Shown: one piece after another, positions 1 through 9,037 of the stretch
Position numbering within the stretch: the first letter of the stretch is position 1
How the letters are laid out: each line of letters opens with the position of its first letter
Source of the DNA: UBA3700 sp002372775
GTDB taxonomy: Bacteria > Bacillota > Clostridia > Christensenellales > UBA3700
Length of the DNA: 55,141 nucleotides
Direction: 5' to 3'
NCBI GenBank assembly: GCA_946615965.1
Contig: CAMOIC010000005.1
Coordinates: forward strand, 1 to 55,141
Translations under genes and position numbers: made by a program
Notes under the pieces: generated by a model
Told to the model about the DNA's origin: nothing
Seen by the model: only the letters and a program-made list of their open reading frames with translations
Databases searched by the model: none

Positions 1-23
1 CTTTAACTTTGCTTTTGAGTATA

Positions 24-1409
24 TTAGAATTCTAATTTTTCAGCTAAGAACTTTTCAAGATCTGCAATTGGCATTCTTACTTGTTCCATTGTGTCTCTAT
101 CTCTTACTGTTACAGTGTTGTCTTGTAATGTATCGTAGTCGATAGTAATACAATATGGAGTACCAATTTCGTCTTGTCTTCTATATCTCTTACCGATAGA
201 ACCAGCTTCATCGTATGTTACTGAGAACTTCTTTGCTAATGCCTTGAATACTTCTTCTGACTTTTCTGTTAAGTCTTTCTTTTGAAGAGGTAAGATAGCA
301 GCCTTATAAGGTGCTAGGGCAGGAACGAAGTGCATAACAACACGAGTATCATTTTCAAGTTGTTGTTCTTCATAAGCGTTGCAAAGCATAGCAAGTACCA
401 TTCTTTCAACACCTAAAGATGGTTCAATAACATATGGAACATACTTTTCATTTGTTACAGGATCTGTGTATTCTAAGTTCTTACCAGATTCTTTAATATG
501 GCACTTTAAGTCATAGTCAGTTCTATCTGCTACGCCCCAAAGTTCTCCCCAACCAAATGGGAATTTGAATTCAAAGTCTGTTGTTGCTTTTGAATAGAAG
601 CATAGTTCATCTTTATCATGATCTCTAAGCTTTAATCTATCTTCTTTCATACCTAATGAAAGTAACCATTCTTTGCAGAAGTTCTTCCAGTAGTTGAACC
701 ATTCAAGGTCTGTACCTGGCTTGCAGAAGAATTCAAGTTCCATTTGTTCGAATTCTCTTACACGGAAGATGAAGTTACCAGGAGTAATTTCGTTTCTGAA
801 TGACTTACCAATTTGACCAATACCAAATGGAACTTTCATTCTTGATGTTCTTTGAACATTGTTGAAGTTAACGAAAATACCTTGAGCTGTTTCTGGACGA
901 AGATATAGAGTTGTTGATGTATCTTCTGTAACACCTTGGAAAGTCTTGAACATTAAGTTGAACTTTCTGATGCCAGTGAAATCAGATGTACCACAAGTAG
1001 GGCATGGAATCTTGTTATCTAAAACATACTTTTCCATTTGCTCGTTAGACCAACCAGCGATATTCATTTCGATACCTTTCTTCTTGTTCCATTCTTCGAT
1101 TAGGTTATCTGCACGATGACGAGCCTTACAATGCTTACAATCCATTAGAGGATCACTAAATCCACCAACGTGACCTGAAGCAACCCATGTTTGTGGGTTC
1201 ATTAATATAGCACAGTCAATACCTGTGTTTAATGTGTTTTCTTGAACGAATTTCTTCCACCAAGCTTTCTTAATATTGTTTTTTAACTCAACACCTAGAG
1301 GGCCGTAATCCCATGTGTTTGCTAAACCACCATAGATTTCGCTACCTGGATATACGAAACCACGGCCTTTACATAAAGCTACAAGCTTATCCATTGTAAG
1401 TTCTGCCAT
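24..1409 (-). CDS. glyS: Glycyl-tRNA synthetase, alpha2 (dimeric) type
   Basis: Charges tRNA-Gly with glycine using ATP in the cytoplasm. The 461-residue protein is the single-chain class II type rather than the two-subunit GlyQ/GlyS type common in many bacteria. The N-terminus carries the GRGFVYPGSEIYGG stretch typical of this family. Cys pairs occur in CKHC (about residue 90) and CPTC (about residue 137). Class II motif 2 is the FRNEITP...FEQMELEFF region (about 203-230) and motif 3 is GVERMVLAML near residue 333. The C-terminal 90 residues are the anticodon-binding domain. The start is supported by an AAAAGGAG ribosome site just upstream and a promoter at 1449-1478. Transcribed alone, divergently from the next gene. 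No T-box leader fits in the roughly 33-base leader. Confidence 0.97.
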   Translation of the reverse strand: MAELTMDKLVALCKGRGFVYPGSEIYGGLANTWDYGPLGVELKNNIKKAWWKKFVQENTLNTGIDCAILMNPQTWVASGHVGGFSDPLMDCKHCKARHRADNLIEEWNKKKGIEMNIAGWSNEQMEKYVLDNKIPCPTCGTSDFTGIRKFNLMFKTFQGVTEDTSTTLYLRPETAQGIFVNFNNVQRTSRMKVPFGIGQIGKSFRNEITPGNFIFRVREFEQMELEFFCKPGTDLEWFNYWKNFCKEWLLSLGMKEDRLKLRDHDKDELCFYSKATTDFEFKFPFGWGELWGVADRTDYDLKCHIKESGKNLEYTDPVTNEKYVPYVIEPSLGVERMVLAMLCNAYEEQQLENDTRVVMHFVPALAPYKAAILPLQKKDLTEKSEEVFKALAKKFSVTYDEAGSIGKRYRRQDEIGTPYCITIDYDTLQDNTVTVRDRDTMEQVRMPIADLEKFLAEKLEF

Positions 1410-1448
1410 TTTTTATGACTCCTTTTAATCTTTAAAATTATCTAGATA

Positions 1449-1478
1449 ATTATAGTTATTTAATATAGTATTTGTCAA
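1449..1478 (-). promoter_or_regulatory. Promoter of glyS
   Basis: On the minus strand TTGACA (1473-1478) and TATAAT (1449-1454) are separated by 18 bases. Transcription would start near 1442, leaving about 33 bases of leader. Confidence 0.75.
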
Positions 1479-1560
1479 AGCATTATTTCCTTATAGAATA
1501 GAAGAAATGATATATAAAAATTGTTGTCAATAATATGTAAAATTGGAGTAAAATAGAATT

Positions 1561-1845
1561 ATGAAAAAATACAATTACATTACATGGTGGTTATCTACAA
1601 GCGTTAAACACATATCTTATAAGATATGGAGATATATTATGTTCCCAGTAATTTTTATTCTTTGGGTTGCTTGTATAGGTGCCTTTAGAGATTTATATTG
1701 GCAACTTAGTTTATATGTTATTTTGCCATGCGTAGTTATTGATTTAATTTGGAATGCAATTACTTATAGCTTAGTAGGGAATAAGCTTACGATAGAGAGT
1801 GATAATATTGCTAAAAAAGAGGTTGAAAATGAAAAAGAAAATTAG
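1561..1845 (+). CDS. Small membrane protein, two predicted helices
   Basis: A 94-residue protein of unknown function. The first 25 residues are aromatic and basic (KKYNYITWW), followed by two hydrophobic segments at about 26-48 and 50-72, then a charged tail ending EVENEKEN. I do not recognise a family. A TAAAAT box at 1549-1554 lies only 6 bases before the ATG. GGAG at 1545-1548 could be a distant ribosome site, so initiation is uncertain. The last 17 bases overlap the following lipoprotein gene, which suggests translational coupling and a joint role. Confidence 0.65.
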   Translation: MKKYNYITWWLSTSVKHISYKIWRYIMFPVIFILWVACIGAFRDLYWQLSLYVILPCVVIDLIWNAITYSLVGNKLTIESDNIAKKEVENEKEN

Positions 1846-3277
1846 TGCGTTATTATGTATTTTTGCAATACTTGTTTGTCTTTTTAGTTTCGTTGCTTGT
1901 AAAAATGATGAAAGTAATGAAGACCAAGCAGTTGCAACAAGTATGGTTAGAATGGATATAAATCCATCAGTAGAATTAATCCTTGATCAAAACGATAAAG
2001 TATTGTCATTTAGGGTTGAAAATGAAGATGCTGCTCTTGCTTTCTATGGTGAAGAGGGCGTAGTTGGCTTAACTGTGGAAGAAGCAACAAATAAGATCCT
2101 TGATATAACAGCAGAATATGACTACTTAAATAAAGATAACAATGATGTTTCCATTTCCGTTTATGGAAAAGATGGCGATGCAGAAAACGCTATTTTTACA
2201 AAAATTAAGGCTAGCATGGAAACTAATACAGAGACTTACAAATTTGATGTAGTAATTAACAATAATAATTCTGATTTTAGTAATGAAATTGTTGTTGAAA
2301 AGTTGAAAGATAGATATCCAAATTTAACAGTATCTAAATATGCTCTTATCAACGAGGCTGTTGAATGTGATGCATCTTTAACATTTGATGCTGCGTATGA
2401 GATGTCAATTTCTGACTTATTAAAGACTATTAATATTAATTCAGATAAAGTTATCGATGATGTAAGTAATTCATTCTTGCATGTTGTTGATAACTATCTT
2501 GCTAAAATGCAGGAAAAATATGAAAGTTCTAAGGAAACAAGATTAAAGTCTGCAACAGCATCTGCATATATTTCATCATCAAAATTAGAGATACTTCAAG
2601 AGGCTGCCGAGTACTCGGCTTTAGTTGGAAGTGAAAGCCTTTTGCAAAGTTTATCTAATATAAAAGATGGAGTATTAAATCATGAATTAACTGATGCTCA
2701 AATTAATGCTGTACTTAATGCATTAGCTCCTTTAAATACAACAGTTGATGATCTAAAAGATAGCACAAATGAAATAGTGACAACTAAATCAGTTATTAAT
2801 TATATTAATAATCAAATCAGTGTTAATGCATCATTTGAGGCAACTGTAGGTGAAGATAATATCGCTACTATAAAAGCACAGTTGGTTGCTGCTGAGAATA
2901 ATCCTGTAAAGCTTAGCCTTTTGATAAGTGCACCAATAAAAGCTTTATCTTACTTGGATCTAGACAAGAGCGCTGATGAGCTTACACTTGATGATGTAGA
3001 TGAGATTCTTGCAAAGATTAAGGCAAAAGAGGAAGTAGTAAAAGATCAAATAGAAGCAAAATTAACAGAAGAAGATAAAGCAAGCATTAAGGCTAAGGTT
3101 GATGAAACTATGGCCAAATTTGATGAGGTTTATGAAAGGTATATAGATATTATTGATGGCGGAAGAAACAAAATCTTGCAATCATTACAGGCTGAAAAAG
3201 AATCATTAAAAGAAAATAAAGTTTCATTTAGAGTTCATGGAGAAGTTAGTGGACAAGTAAGCGGTGTTAACAAATAA
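1829..3277 (+). CDS. Lipoprotein with RsgI-like (anti-sigma-I type) extracytoplasmic domain
   Basis: The chosen ATG at 1829 gives a 482-residue protein beginning MKKKISALL with a lipoprotein signal peptide; the lipobox is FVAC, with the cysteine near residue 25. Earlier in-frame starts would place extra charged residues before the signal. Just after the lipid anchor, MDINPSVEL followed by DKVLSFRVENEDA and a GLTVEEA helix matches the extracytoplasmic middle domain of RsgI-type anti-sigma factors. RsgI normally has a cytoplasmic N-terminal sigma-binding domain and a membrane helix; both are absent here. The rest (about 150-482) is Ser/Lys/Glu-rich and probably helical, ending in a VHGEVSGQVSG tail. 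Overlaps the upstream small membrane-protein gene. Terminator at 3299. Function is inferred only from the domain. Confidence 0.72.
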   Translation: MKKKISALLCIFAILVCLFSFVACKNDESNEDQAVATSMVRMDINPSVELILDQNDKVLSFRVENEDAALAFYGEEGVVGLTVEEATNKILDITAEYDYLNKDNNDVSISVYGKDGDAENAIFTKIKASMETNTETYKFDVVINNNNSDFSNEIVVEKLKDRYPNLTVSKYALINEAVECDASLTFDAAYEMSISDLLKTININSDKVIDDVSNSFLHVVDNYLAKMQEKYESSKETRLKSATASAYISSSKLEILQEAAEYSALVGSESLLQSLSNIKDGVLNHELTDAQINAVLNALAPLNTTVDDLKDSTNEIVTTKSVINYINNQISVNASFEATVGEDNIATIKAQLVAAENNPVKLSLLISAPIKALSYLDLDKSADELTLDDVDEILAKIKAKEEVVKDQIEAKLTEEDKASIKAKVDETMAKFDEVYERYIDIIDGGRNKILQSLQAEKESLKENKVSFRVHGEVSGQVSGVNK

Positions 3278-3298
3278 TAACAAATAGAATATGATAAC

Positions 3299-3332
3299 TA
3301 GGCGGCTTTTTACAAGTCGCCTAATTTTATTT
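3299..3332 (+). terminator. Rho-independent terminator
   Basis: Ten-base stem TAGGCGGCTT / AAGTCGCCTA with a 5-base loop, followed by ATTTTATTT. Ends the RsgI-like lipoprotein unit. Confidence 0.85.
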
Positions 3333-3355
3333 ATGCGTGCTTACGCGCATTATTC

Positions 3356-3385
3356 TTGCTAATAATATAATTATTATGTTATACT
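3356..3385 (+). promoter_or_regulatory. Candidate promoter of the ECF-coaX-hom-uvrBA run
   Basis: TTGCTA (3356-3361), 18 bases, TATACT (3380-3385). It predicts a leader of about 90 bases before the ATG at 3484. A second TATAAT at 3416-3421 lacks a good -35. Confidence 0.5.
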
Positions 3386-3483
3386 CTTTGAAGATTAATG
3401 GCACTTTTAGGGCTATATAATCAAATAAAAATAACGTCACCATATGTAGGGTATCCAATTAAGGAACTCAAGCGAGGTAAAGT

Positions 3484-4146
3484 ATGACAAAGTCAAAAAC
3501 AAAGAAGATAGCTTTGCTATCAGTAATGTTGGCACTTGTAATTATTTTCTGTTTTGTGCCAATTTCATTCGGAACAGTAACACTTGCATTAATGATATTG
3601 CCAGTTTTAGTTATTGCCCAGATTGAAGATTTCACAACAACATTGATTCTTTCAGTATTAATGGGTGTTGTAAATGAAATAGCATGGTATACAACAAAGG
3701 CTGGAGCTGTATTAGCACCTGTATTCCAAAACCCACTTGTTTGTATCGTGCCAAGAATATTAATTGGTGTTATTGCATGGCTTGTAACACACTTTGGTAG
3801 AAAGTGGTTTGTTAAAGAAACAATGGCTCCTTCAGCAAAGATTGCTGTTGAACAAGTAATTTCTGCTGTATCTGCAGCATTAGGCGTTTTAGTTAATACA
3901 GGATTTGTAGGTTTATTTACAGTTCTTTTATTCAACAATCAAACATTATCTAATGGTACTGCTGTAAGCATTGAATATATTTTAGGTTGGTTTAGCATAA
4001 ACTTTGTAATTGAAATTATATCTTTTGCTATTCTAACACCACCAATAGCGTTTGCTTTAACTAAAGCTGGTTTTGGTGCTAATAAAATAGATAAGAATAA
4101 GATCTTAGAAGAAAAGGTTGATAATCAATCTGAAGAGGAAGAGTAA
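3484..4146 (+). CDS. ECF transporter S component, probably pantothenate-specific
   Basis: A 220-residue integral membrane protein with about five to six hydrophobic segments. The N-terminus (KKIALLSVMLALVIIF) is typical of ECF vitamin-transporter S components, which bind substrate and associate with a shared energising module (EcfA/EcfA'/EcfT, not in this window). It overlaps the start of coaX by one base (TAATG), so the two are almost certainly co-translated. That linkage to pantothenate kinase makes pantothenate (PanT-like) the best guess. The C-terminal 25 residues are charged and cytoplasmic. The substrate is inferred from context, not from a binding motif I can see. Ribosome site GAGGTAAAG precedes the ATG. 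Confidence 0.78.
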   Translation: MTKSKTKKIALLSVMLALVIIFCFVPISFGTVTLALMILPVLVIAQIEDFTTTLILSVLMGVVNEIAWYTTKAGAVLAPVFQNPLVCIVPRILIGVIAWLVTHFGRKWFVKETMAPSAKIAVEQVISAVSAALGVLVNTGFVGLFTVLLFNNQTLSNGTAVSIEYILGWFSINFVIEIISFAILTPPIAFALTKAGFGANKIDKNKILEEKVDNQSEEEE

Positions 4147-4940
4147 TGTTATTAGTAATTGATGTAGGAAACACAAACATTAAGCTTGGTGTATATGATG
4201 GAGATAGATTAGTTAATTCTTGGAGACTTTCTGTTAAAGTTGCAAGAACTGCTGATGAACTTGGTATTTCTATCGATAGTTTGTTCAAAACAAAGAACAT
4301 CACATTTAAAGATATTGATGGAATTATTATGTCTTCAGTACAACCAGCATTAAATTACACAGTAGAGCATGCTTGTGAGTACTATATGAACATAAAGCCA
4401 ATACTTGTTGGTCCTGGTGTTAAAACAGGTTTAAACATTAAATATGTAAATCCACATGAACTTGGTGCAGACAGAATAGTTAATTCTGTAGCTGGTTATA
4501 AGTTATATGGTGGTCCATGTATCATTGTAGACTTTGGTACAGCTACAACATTTAATGTTATTTCTGAACAAGGTGAATTCTTGGGTGGATGTATTGCTCC
4601 TGGAATTAAGACAAGTTTGGAAGCTTTAGCAGATAATACTTCAATGCTTACTAGCGTTGAACTTGTTAAGCCAAAGACATCAGTAGGTAAGACAACTGTA
4701 ACTAACTTACAATCAGGTATAGTTTATGGCTTTACAGGACTTGTTAAGTACTTATTAGAGAAGTTAAAGAAGGATGCAAATGTAGAAAACGCAAAAGTTG
4801 TTGTAACTGGCGGTTTAAGCGAACTTGTTTGCGGAGTTGATTCTTCTTTAAATATAAATAAAATTGATAGATATTTAACACTAAAAGGTTTAAAATTAAT
4901 TTACGACTTGAATAAAGATAATAAACAAGAGGAGAAATAA
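4146..4940 (+). CDS. coaX: Type III pantothenate kinase
   Basis: Phosphorylates pantothenate, the first step of coenzyme A synthesis. 264 residues, the normal family length. The N-terminal IDVGNTNIKLG phosphate loop of the ASKHA fold is intact, followed by ELGADRIVN (about 105) and VDFGTATTFNV (about 124) with the catalytic Asp, then GGCIAPGI and a C-terminal VVVTGG adenosine motif. The start overlaps the stop of the ECF gene, and the next gene (hom) begins 5 bases after its stop, so it sits inside a compact operon. Confidence 0.96.
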   Translation: MLLVIDVGNTNIKLGVYDGDRLVNSWRLSVKVARTADELGISIDSLFKTKNITFKDIDGIIMSSVQPALNYTVEHACEYYMNIKPILVGPGVKTGLNIKYVNPHELGADRIVNSVAGYKLYGGPCIIVDFGTATTFNVISEQGEFLGGCIAPGIKTSLEALADNTSMLTSVELVKPKTSVGKTTVTNLQSGIVYGFTGLVKYLLEKLKKDANVENAKVVVTGGLSELVCGVDSSLNINKIDRYLTLKGLKLIYDLNKDNKQEEK

Positions 4941-4945
4941 GATAT

Positions 4946-6217
4946 ATGAAGAAAGTAGGTGTAGCAATCCTTGGTCTTGGAGTTGTTGGTGGTGGTACTG
5001 CCAGAATCCTTATCGACCGTAAAGAAAGAATCAAAGAGGAATATGGTGTTGAAGCTAACATCGTAGCCGTTTTAGATAAGTTCCCAGAAAGAGTAACAAA
5101 TCTTGGTTTAAGCTTAGATATTTTAGCTACTTCAATTGATGATATTTGTAACAATCCTACAGTTGATATCGTTGTTGAATGTATGGGTGGTTTAGAGCCA
5201 GCTAAGACATTCTTAACAAAGGCATTAGAAGCAGGAAAGAGCATTGTAACATCAAACAAGGAAATGTTTGCTAAATCTTGGCCAGATCTAGAAAAGGCTG
5301 CTCAAAAGACTGGTGCTGGTTTATATTATGAAGCTACTACTGGTGGTGGTATGCCAATTATTAGAACTATGACAACAGCAATGCAAGCTAATAATATTCT
5401 AGAAATTAAGGCTATTATTAACGGAACAACAAACTACATCTTAACAAGAATGACAGAAGAAAACGCTGATTATGCAACAGTGCTTAAGGATGCTCAAGCA
5501 TTAGGTTTTGCTGAAAGAAATCCAGTTGCTGACGTTGAAGGTTACGATTCTTCATACAAGCTATCTATCTTATCTACTCTTGCTTTCAATAAGAGAGTTC
5601 CAGCTGATGTTATCTTCAGAGAAGGTATTACAAACATTACAGCTGACGATATTAAGTTAGGTAAGGAAATGGGATATATCGTTAAGTTACTTGCTATCGC
5701 TAAGCAAATTAACGGTAAGATTGAAGCTAGAGTTCACCCAGTATTCTTACCAAAGAGTCATCCTCTTGCAAGCGTAAGCAACTCATTCAATGCTGTATTC
5801 GTAACAGGTGATGCTGTTGGCGATATCATGACATATGGTAGAGGTGCTGGTGCTCTTCCTACAGGAAGCGCTATCGTAAGTGATATTATTTACTGCGCAA
5901 GACAAGTTGAGCATGCTAGATATTCAGAAATCTTCACAGAAATCACAGAAGATGAATTAATTAAGAACTTCGAAAGCGAATATTATGTAAGATTAACAGT
6001 TCATGATGTTCCAGGCGTTCTTGCTGATATTACAAATGTATTAAAGAAATATAACATTTCTATTTCACAAATTAAGCAAGATAAGAATAACGATATCATT
6101 CCAATTACATTCGTTACTCAAAAGGCTCATGAATTCGATATGATGAATGCTGTTAAGGATATTGAAAAGTTAGACAATATCATTAAGGTAGAAAACGTAA
6201 TTAGAGTAGAGGAATAA
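4946..6217 (+). CDS. hom: Homoserine dehydrogenase with C-terminal ACT domain
   Basis: Reduces aspartate semialdehyde to homoserine for threonine and methionine synthesis. 423 residues. N-terminal Rossmann fold with GLGVVGGGTA (about 8-17). The catalytic region contains NGTTNYIL, FAERNPVADVEG and the YDSSYKL lysine. The C-terminal ACT domain (about 345-420, RLTVHDVPGVLADIT) is the usual site of feedback regulation by amino acids. The partner thrC lies 43 kb away at 49418; no homoserine kinase or aspartokinase is in the window. Tightly packed with coaX upstream and overlapping the next gene by one base. Confidence 0.96.
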   Translation: MKKVGVAILGLGVVGGGTARILIDRKERIKEEYGVEANIVAVLDKFPERVTNLGLSLDILATSIDDICNNPTVDIVVECMGGLEPAKTFLTKALEAGKSIVTSNKEMFAKSWPDLEKAAQKTGAGLYYEATTGGGMPIIRTMTTAMQANNILEIKAIINGTTNYILTRMTEENADYATVLKDAQALGFAERNPVADVEGYDSSYKLSILSTLAFNKRVPADVIFREGITNITADDIKLGKEMGYIVKLLAIAKQINGKIEARVHPVFLPKSHPLASVSNSFNAVFVTGDAVGDIMTYGRGAGALPTGSAIVSDIIYCARQVEHARYSEIFTEITEDELIKNFESEYYVRLTVHDVPGVLADITNVLKKYNISISQIKQDKNNDIIPITFVTQKAHEFDMMNAVKDIEKLDNIIKVENVIRVEE

Positions 6218-6699
6218 TGCTATCAGATAAGGCAACACAATTAACTATAGCTCTTGTTGAAAAGATCGACGCTAAAGTTGGCGGCGCATACAAGATTTTT
6301 GGTTGGGACGAAATTGCTCCTCTTGTTGGCAAGGAAACGGTAGACCAAGAACTAAAGGATTTGTTTGAAGAAGTTAGATTAAATTCTTGTTTAACTTTAA
6401 AATACAAAGACGATAATGAAGTATGCTTTGCTATGACAGATAAGGCGATTCTTTTAAAGCAAGATTTAGATGCTATGAAAAAAGCCCAAGAGGGTAAAGT
6501 AGAAGCTCCTATGGTTAAGGTTGACGATCAAGGTAACTCAATGGTTGTATTGCCTTCATCTAAGAATTATTTACAAATCGTAGATAACAAATCAAAAGCT
6601 CCATCTAGAATATCATCATTCTTTGCTGGAATCGGTGGTGGCGCATTAGGCGGAGCTTTGATTTATGCTATAATATATATAGTGCAAAATTTACTATAA
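6217..6699 (+). CDS. Unknown tail-anchored protein, winged-helix-like N-terminus
   Basis: 160 residues, no family recognised. Residues 1-75 look like a small helical/winged-helix domain. A Gly/Ala-rich hydrophobic segment (about 135-158, beginning FFAGIGGGALGGAL) is at the extreme C-terminus, so the domain should face the cytoplasm. The middle (about 85-130) is a linker. The layout matches the next gene (MLxxK start, DNA-binding-like domain with a late D..Y.F/CFA strand, C-terminal helix), so the two may be diverged paralogues. The start overlaps the hom stop (TAATG). Confidence 0.7.
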   Translation: MLSDKATQLTIALVEKIDAKVGGAYKIFGWDEIAPLVGKETVDQELKDLFEEVRLNSCLTLKYKDDNEVCFAMTDKAILLKQDLDAMKKAQEGKVEAPMVKVDDQGNSMVVLPSSKNYLQIVDNKSKAPSRISSFFAGIGGGALGGALIYAIIYIVQNLL

Positions 6700-6714
6700 T
6701 CTAAGGGAGGAAAT

Positions 6715-7077
6715 ATGCTTACAAAGAAGACAAAAGCTTTAATGAGAGCTGTTTATGATAAAGCTGTAGCTAAAGATGGCGTATGTTTAGTAAGCCAAAA
6801 TGATTTATTACAAAGCATCCCTTATAGAATTGAATTTAATCACGAGGACTTAGCTCCTTCAATTAAAGCCTTATCTAATGAAGGTTATTTTGAAGTAATC
6901 GAAACAGAAAGAAAGGGCGATATTTATTACTGCTTTACACTTCAACAAGCTGGTTATGATTTCTCAAGACAAATTGCCTTAGAAAAGAGACAAATTAGAA
7001 TGAAGATTATATTAACAGTTGCAGGTGTTATAGGCGCTTTCTTATTAAGATCACTTATCTCAGCAATAGCTGGTTAG
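6715..7077 (+). CDS. Unknown tail-anchored protein, winged-helix-like N-terminus
   Basis: 120 residues, no named family recognised. Residues 1-85 follow a winged-helix pattern: helix KTKALMRAVYDKA, helix QNDLLQSI, recognition-type helix DLAPSIKALSNEGYF, then a beta wing with GDIYYCFTL. A basic stretch (EKRQIRMK) precedes one C-terminal membrane helix (about 96-118). Ribosome site GGGAGG at about 6705. Lies 15 bases after the similar upstream gene and 1 base before uvrB, within the same run. Membrane-tethered regulator or adaptor is a guess. Confidence 0.7.
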   Translation: MLTKKTKALMRAVYDKAVAKDGVCLVSQNDLLQSIPYRIEFNHEDLAPSIKALSNEGYFEVIETERKGDIYYCFTLQQAGYDFSRQIALEKRQIRMKIILTVAGVIGAFLLRSLISAIAG

Positions 7078-7078
7078 T

Positions 7079-9037
7079 ATGTTCAAGTTAGAATCCAAAT
7101 TTAAACCTTGCGGAGACCAAGAGCAAGCAATTGAAAAACTTGTTCAGGGGGTTAATGACGGCTTAAGAACACAGGTACTACTTGGTGTTACTGGTTCTGG
7201 TAAAACATTTACTATGGCCAACATCATTGAAAGAACTCAAAGACCTACTTTAGTCCTTGCTCACAATAAGACATTAGCAGCACAACTATGCAATGAGTTT
7301 AGAGAATTCTTCCCAAATAATAAGGTTGAATACTTTGTATCTTATTATGATTATTATCAACCAGAAGCATACATTCCATCTACCGATACTTATATTGAAA
7401 AAGACTTATCTTTAAATGATGAGATTGATAGATTAAGAAACTCAGCAACAAGTGCATTATGTGAATCAAGAGATGTAATTGTAGTTGCATCAGTATCTTG
7501 TATATATGGACTTGGCGCTCCGCTTGATTATTTCACAATGGCTCTATCTTTAAGAGAAGGAATGGAGCTTGAGAGAGATGCTCTTATAGATAAACTTGTT
7601 TCTCTGCAATATGATAGATCAGACATTGGATTTGAAAGAGCGACATTTAGAGTTAATGGAGATAGAGTTGAAATTTGGCCTGTTCAATATGACAAGATTG
7701 GTGTAAGGGTAGACTTCTTTGGAGATGAAGTTGAAAGTATTACTGAATTTGAAATAGTTACAGGGAAAACAACTAAAAAACTAAAACATATCAATATTTT
7801 CCCAGCAAGCCATTATGTTGTAGCTCCAGAAAAAAGAGGAGATGCGCTTGAACAAATTAAAGAAGATATGAAAGCTCAAGTTGAGGAATTTAGAAAGGAA
7901 GAAAAGTTTATTGAAGCTCAAAGAATTCAAGAAAGAGTTTCTTATGATTTAGAGATGATAAACGAACTTGGATATTGTTCAGGTATTGAAAACTATTCAA
8001 GATACTTTGATGGAAGAAAACCTGGTCAAGCGCCATATACTTTATTAGATTTCTTCCCAGAAGACTTCTTACTTTTAGTTGATGAATCTCATATGACTTT
8101 GCCACAAGTACATGCTATGTACAATGGTGATAGAGCAAGAAAAGAAAATCTTGTTAAATATGGATTTAGACTTCCAGCAGCTTTTGATAATAGACCTCTA
8201 AAGTTTGAGGAATTTGATAATAAGGTTGGCCAGATGATTTGTGTATCAGCAACACCTGCTGATTATGAATTAAAAGAAGCTGGTCAAATTGTAGAGCAAG
8301 TTATAAGACCAACAGGTCTTGTTGATCCTATTGTTGAAGTTCATAAGATAGATGGACAAATTGATGACTTAATGTCTAATATTAATGAACAATTAGAAAA
8401 GAAAGGTAGAGTGCTTATTACAACTCTTACAAAGAAGATGGCAGAAAGTTTAACTGATTATTTAAAAGAGAATCATTATAGAGTTAAATATATGCACTCA
8501 GATATAGATACTCTAGATAGAGTTAATATAATTAACGGATTAAGATCTGGTGAATTTGATGTTCTTGTTGGTATCAACCTATTAAGAGAAGGATTGGATA
8601 TGCCAGAAGTTACTCTTGTAGCTATCCTTGATGCTGATAAGGAAGGATTCTTAAGAAGTGATACAGCACTTATTCAAACTATTGGTCGTGCTGCAAGAAA
8701 TAGTGAAGCGAAAGTTATAATGTATGCTGATGTTATGACAGATAGTATGAAAAGAGCTATTGATGAAACAAACAGAAGAAGAGAATTACAGATTGCATAT
8801 AATAAAGAGCATGGAATTACTCCAAAGACTATAATAAAAGAAATAAAGAATACACTTGAAATTTCTAAGAAGACTATTGATGGTAAAGAAAAGTTCACAA
8901 AGAAAGATTGCATGCAAGAGTTAGAGAGATTAAAGAAAGCTATGAATCTTGCCGCAACAAATCTAGATTTTGAAATGGCAATACATTATAGAAATGAAAT
9001 TAGTAAACTAAAAGAAATAATGGGTAGTTTAAAATGA
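7079..9037 (+). CDS. uvrB: UvrABC excinuclease subunit B
   Basis: Damage-verifying helicase of nucleotide excision repair; it receives DNA from UvrA and recruits UvrC. 652 residues. Walker A GVTGSGKT (about 38-45). The beta-hairpin that inserts between strands is the SYYDYYQPEAYIP region (about 91-103). The DEAD-like motif is DESH (about 338). Helicase motifs V and VI are LREGLDMPEV and QTIGRAARN. The C-terminal UVR domain (about 612-648) binds UvrC. Start follows the previous stop by one base; the stop TGA overlaps the uvrA start (ATGA), indicating coupled translation. uvrC is not in this window. Confidence 0.98.
   Translation: MFKLESKFKPCGDQEQAIEKLVQGVNDGLRTQVLLGVTGSGKTFTMANIIERTQRPTLVLAHNKTLAAQLCNEFREFFPNNKVEYFVSYYDYYQPEAYIPSTDTYIEKDLSLNDEIDRLRNSATSALCESRDVIVVASVSCIYGLGAPLDYFTMALSLREGMELERDALIDKLVSLQYDRSDIGFERATFRVNGDRVEIWPVQYDKIGVRVDFFGDEVESITEFEIVTGKTTKKLKHINIFPASHYVVAPEKRGDALEQIKEDMKAQVEEFRKEEKFIEAQRIQERVSYDLEMINELGYCSGIENYSRYFDGRKPGQAPYTLLDFFPEDFLLLVDESHMTLPQVHAMYNGDRARKENLVKYGFRLPAAFDNRPLKFEEFDNKVGQMICVSATPADYELKEAGQIVEQVIRPTGLVDPIVEVHKIDGQIDDLMSNINEQLEKKGRVLITTLTKKMAESLTDYLKENHYRVKYMHSDIDTLDRVNIINGLRSGEFDVLVGINLLREGLDMPEVTLVAILDADKEGFLRSDTALIQTIGRAARNSEAKVIMYADVMTDSMKRAIDETNRRRELQIAYNKEHGITPKTIIKEIKNTLEISKKTIDGKEKFTKKDCMQELERLKKAMNLAATNLDFEMAIHYRNEISKLKEIMGSLK

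Noticed and set aside
3468..3938. Antisense ORF of 156 codons opposite the ECF transporter gene
   Set aside because: It mirrors the codon pattern of the plus-strand gene, lacks a ribosome site and has no recognisable domain; the same applies to the other long antisense frames.
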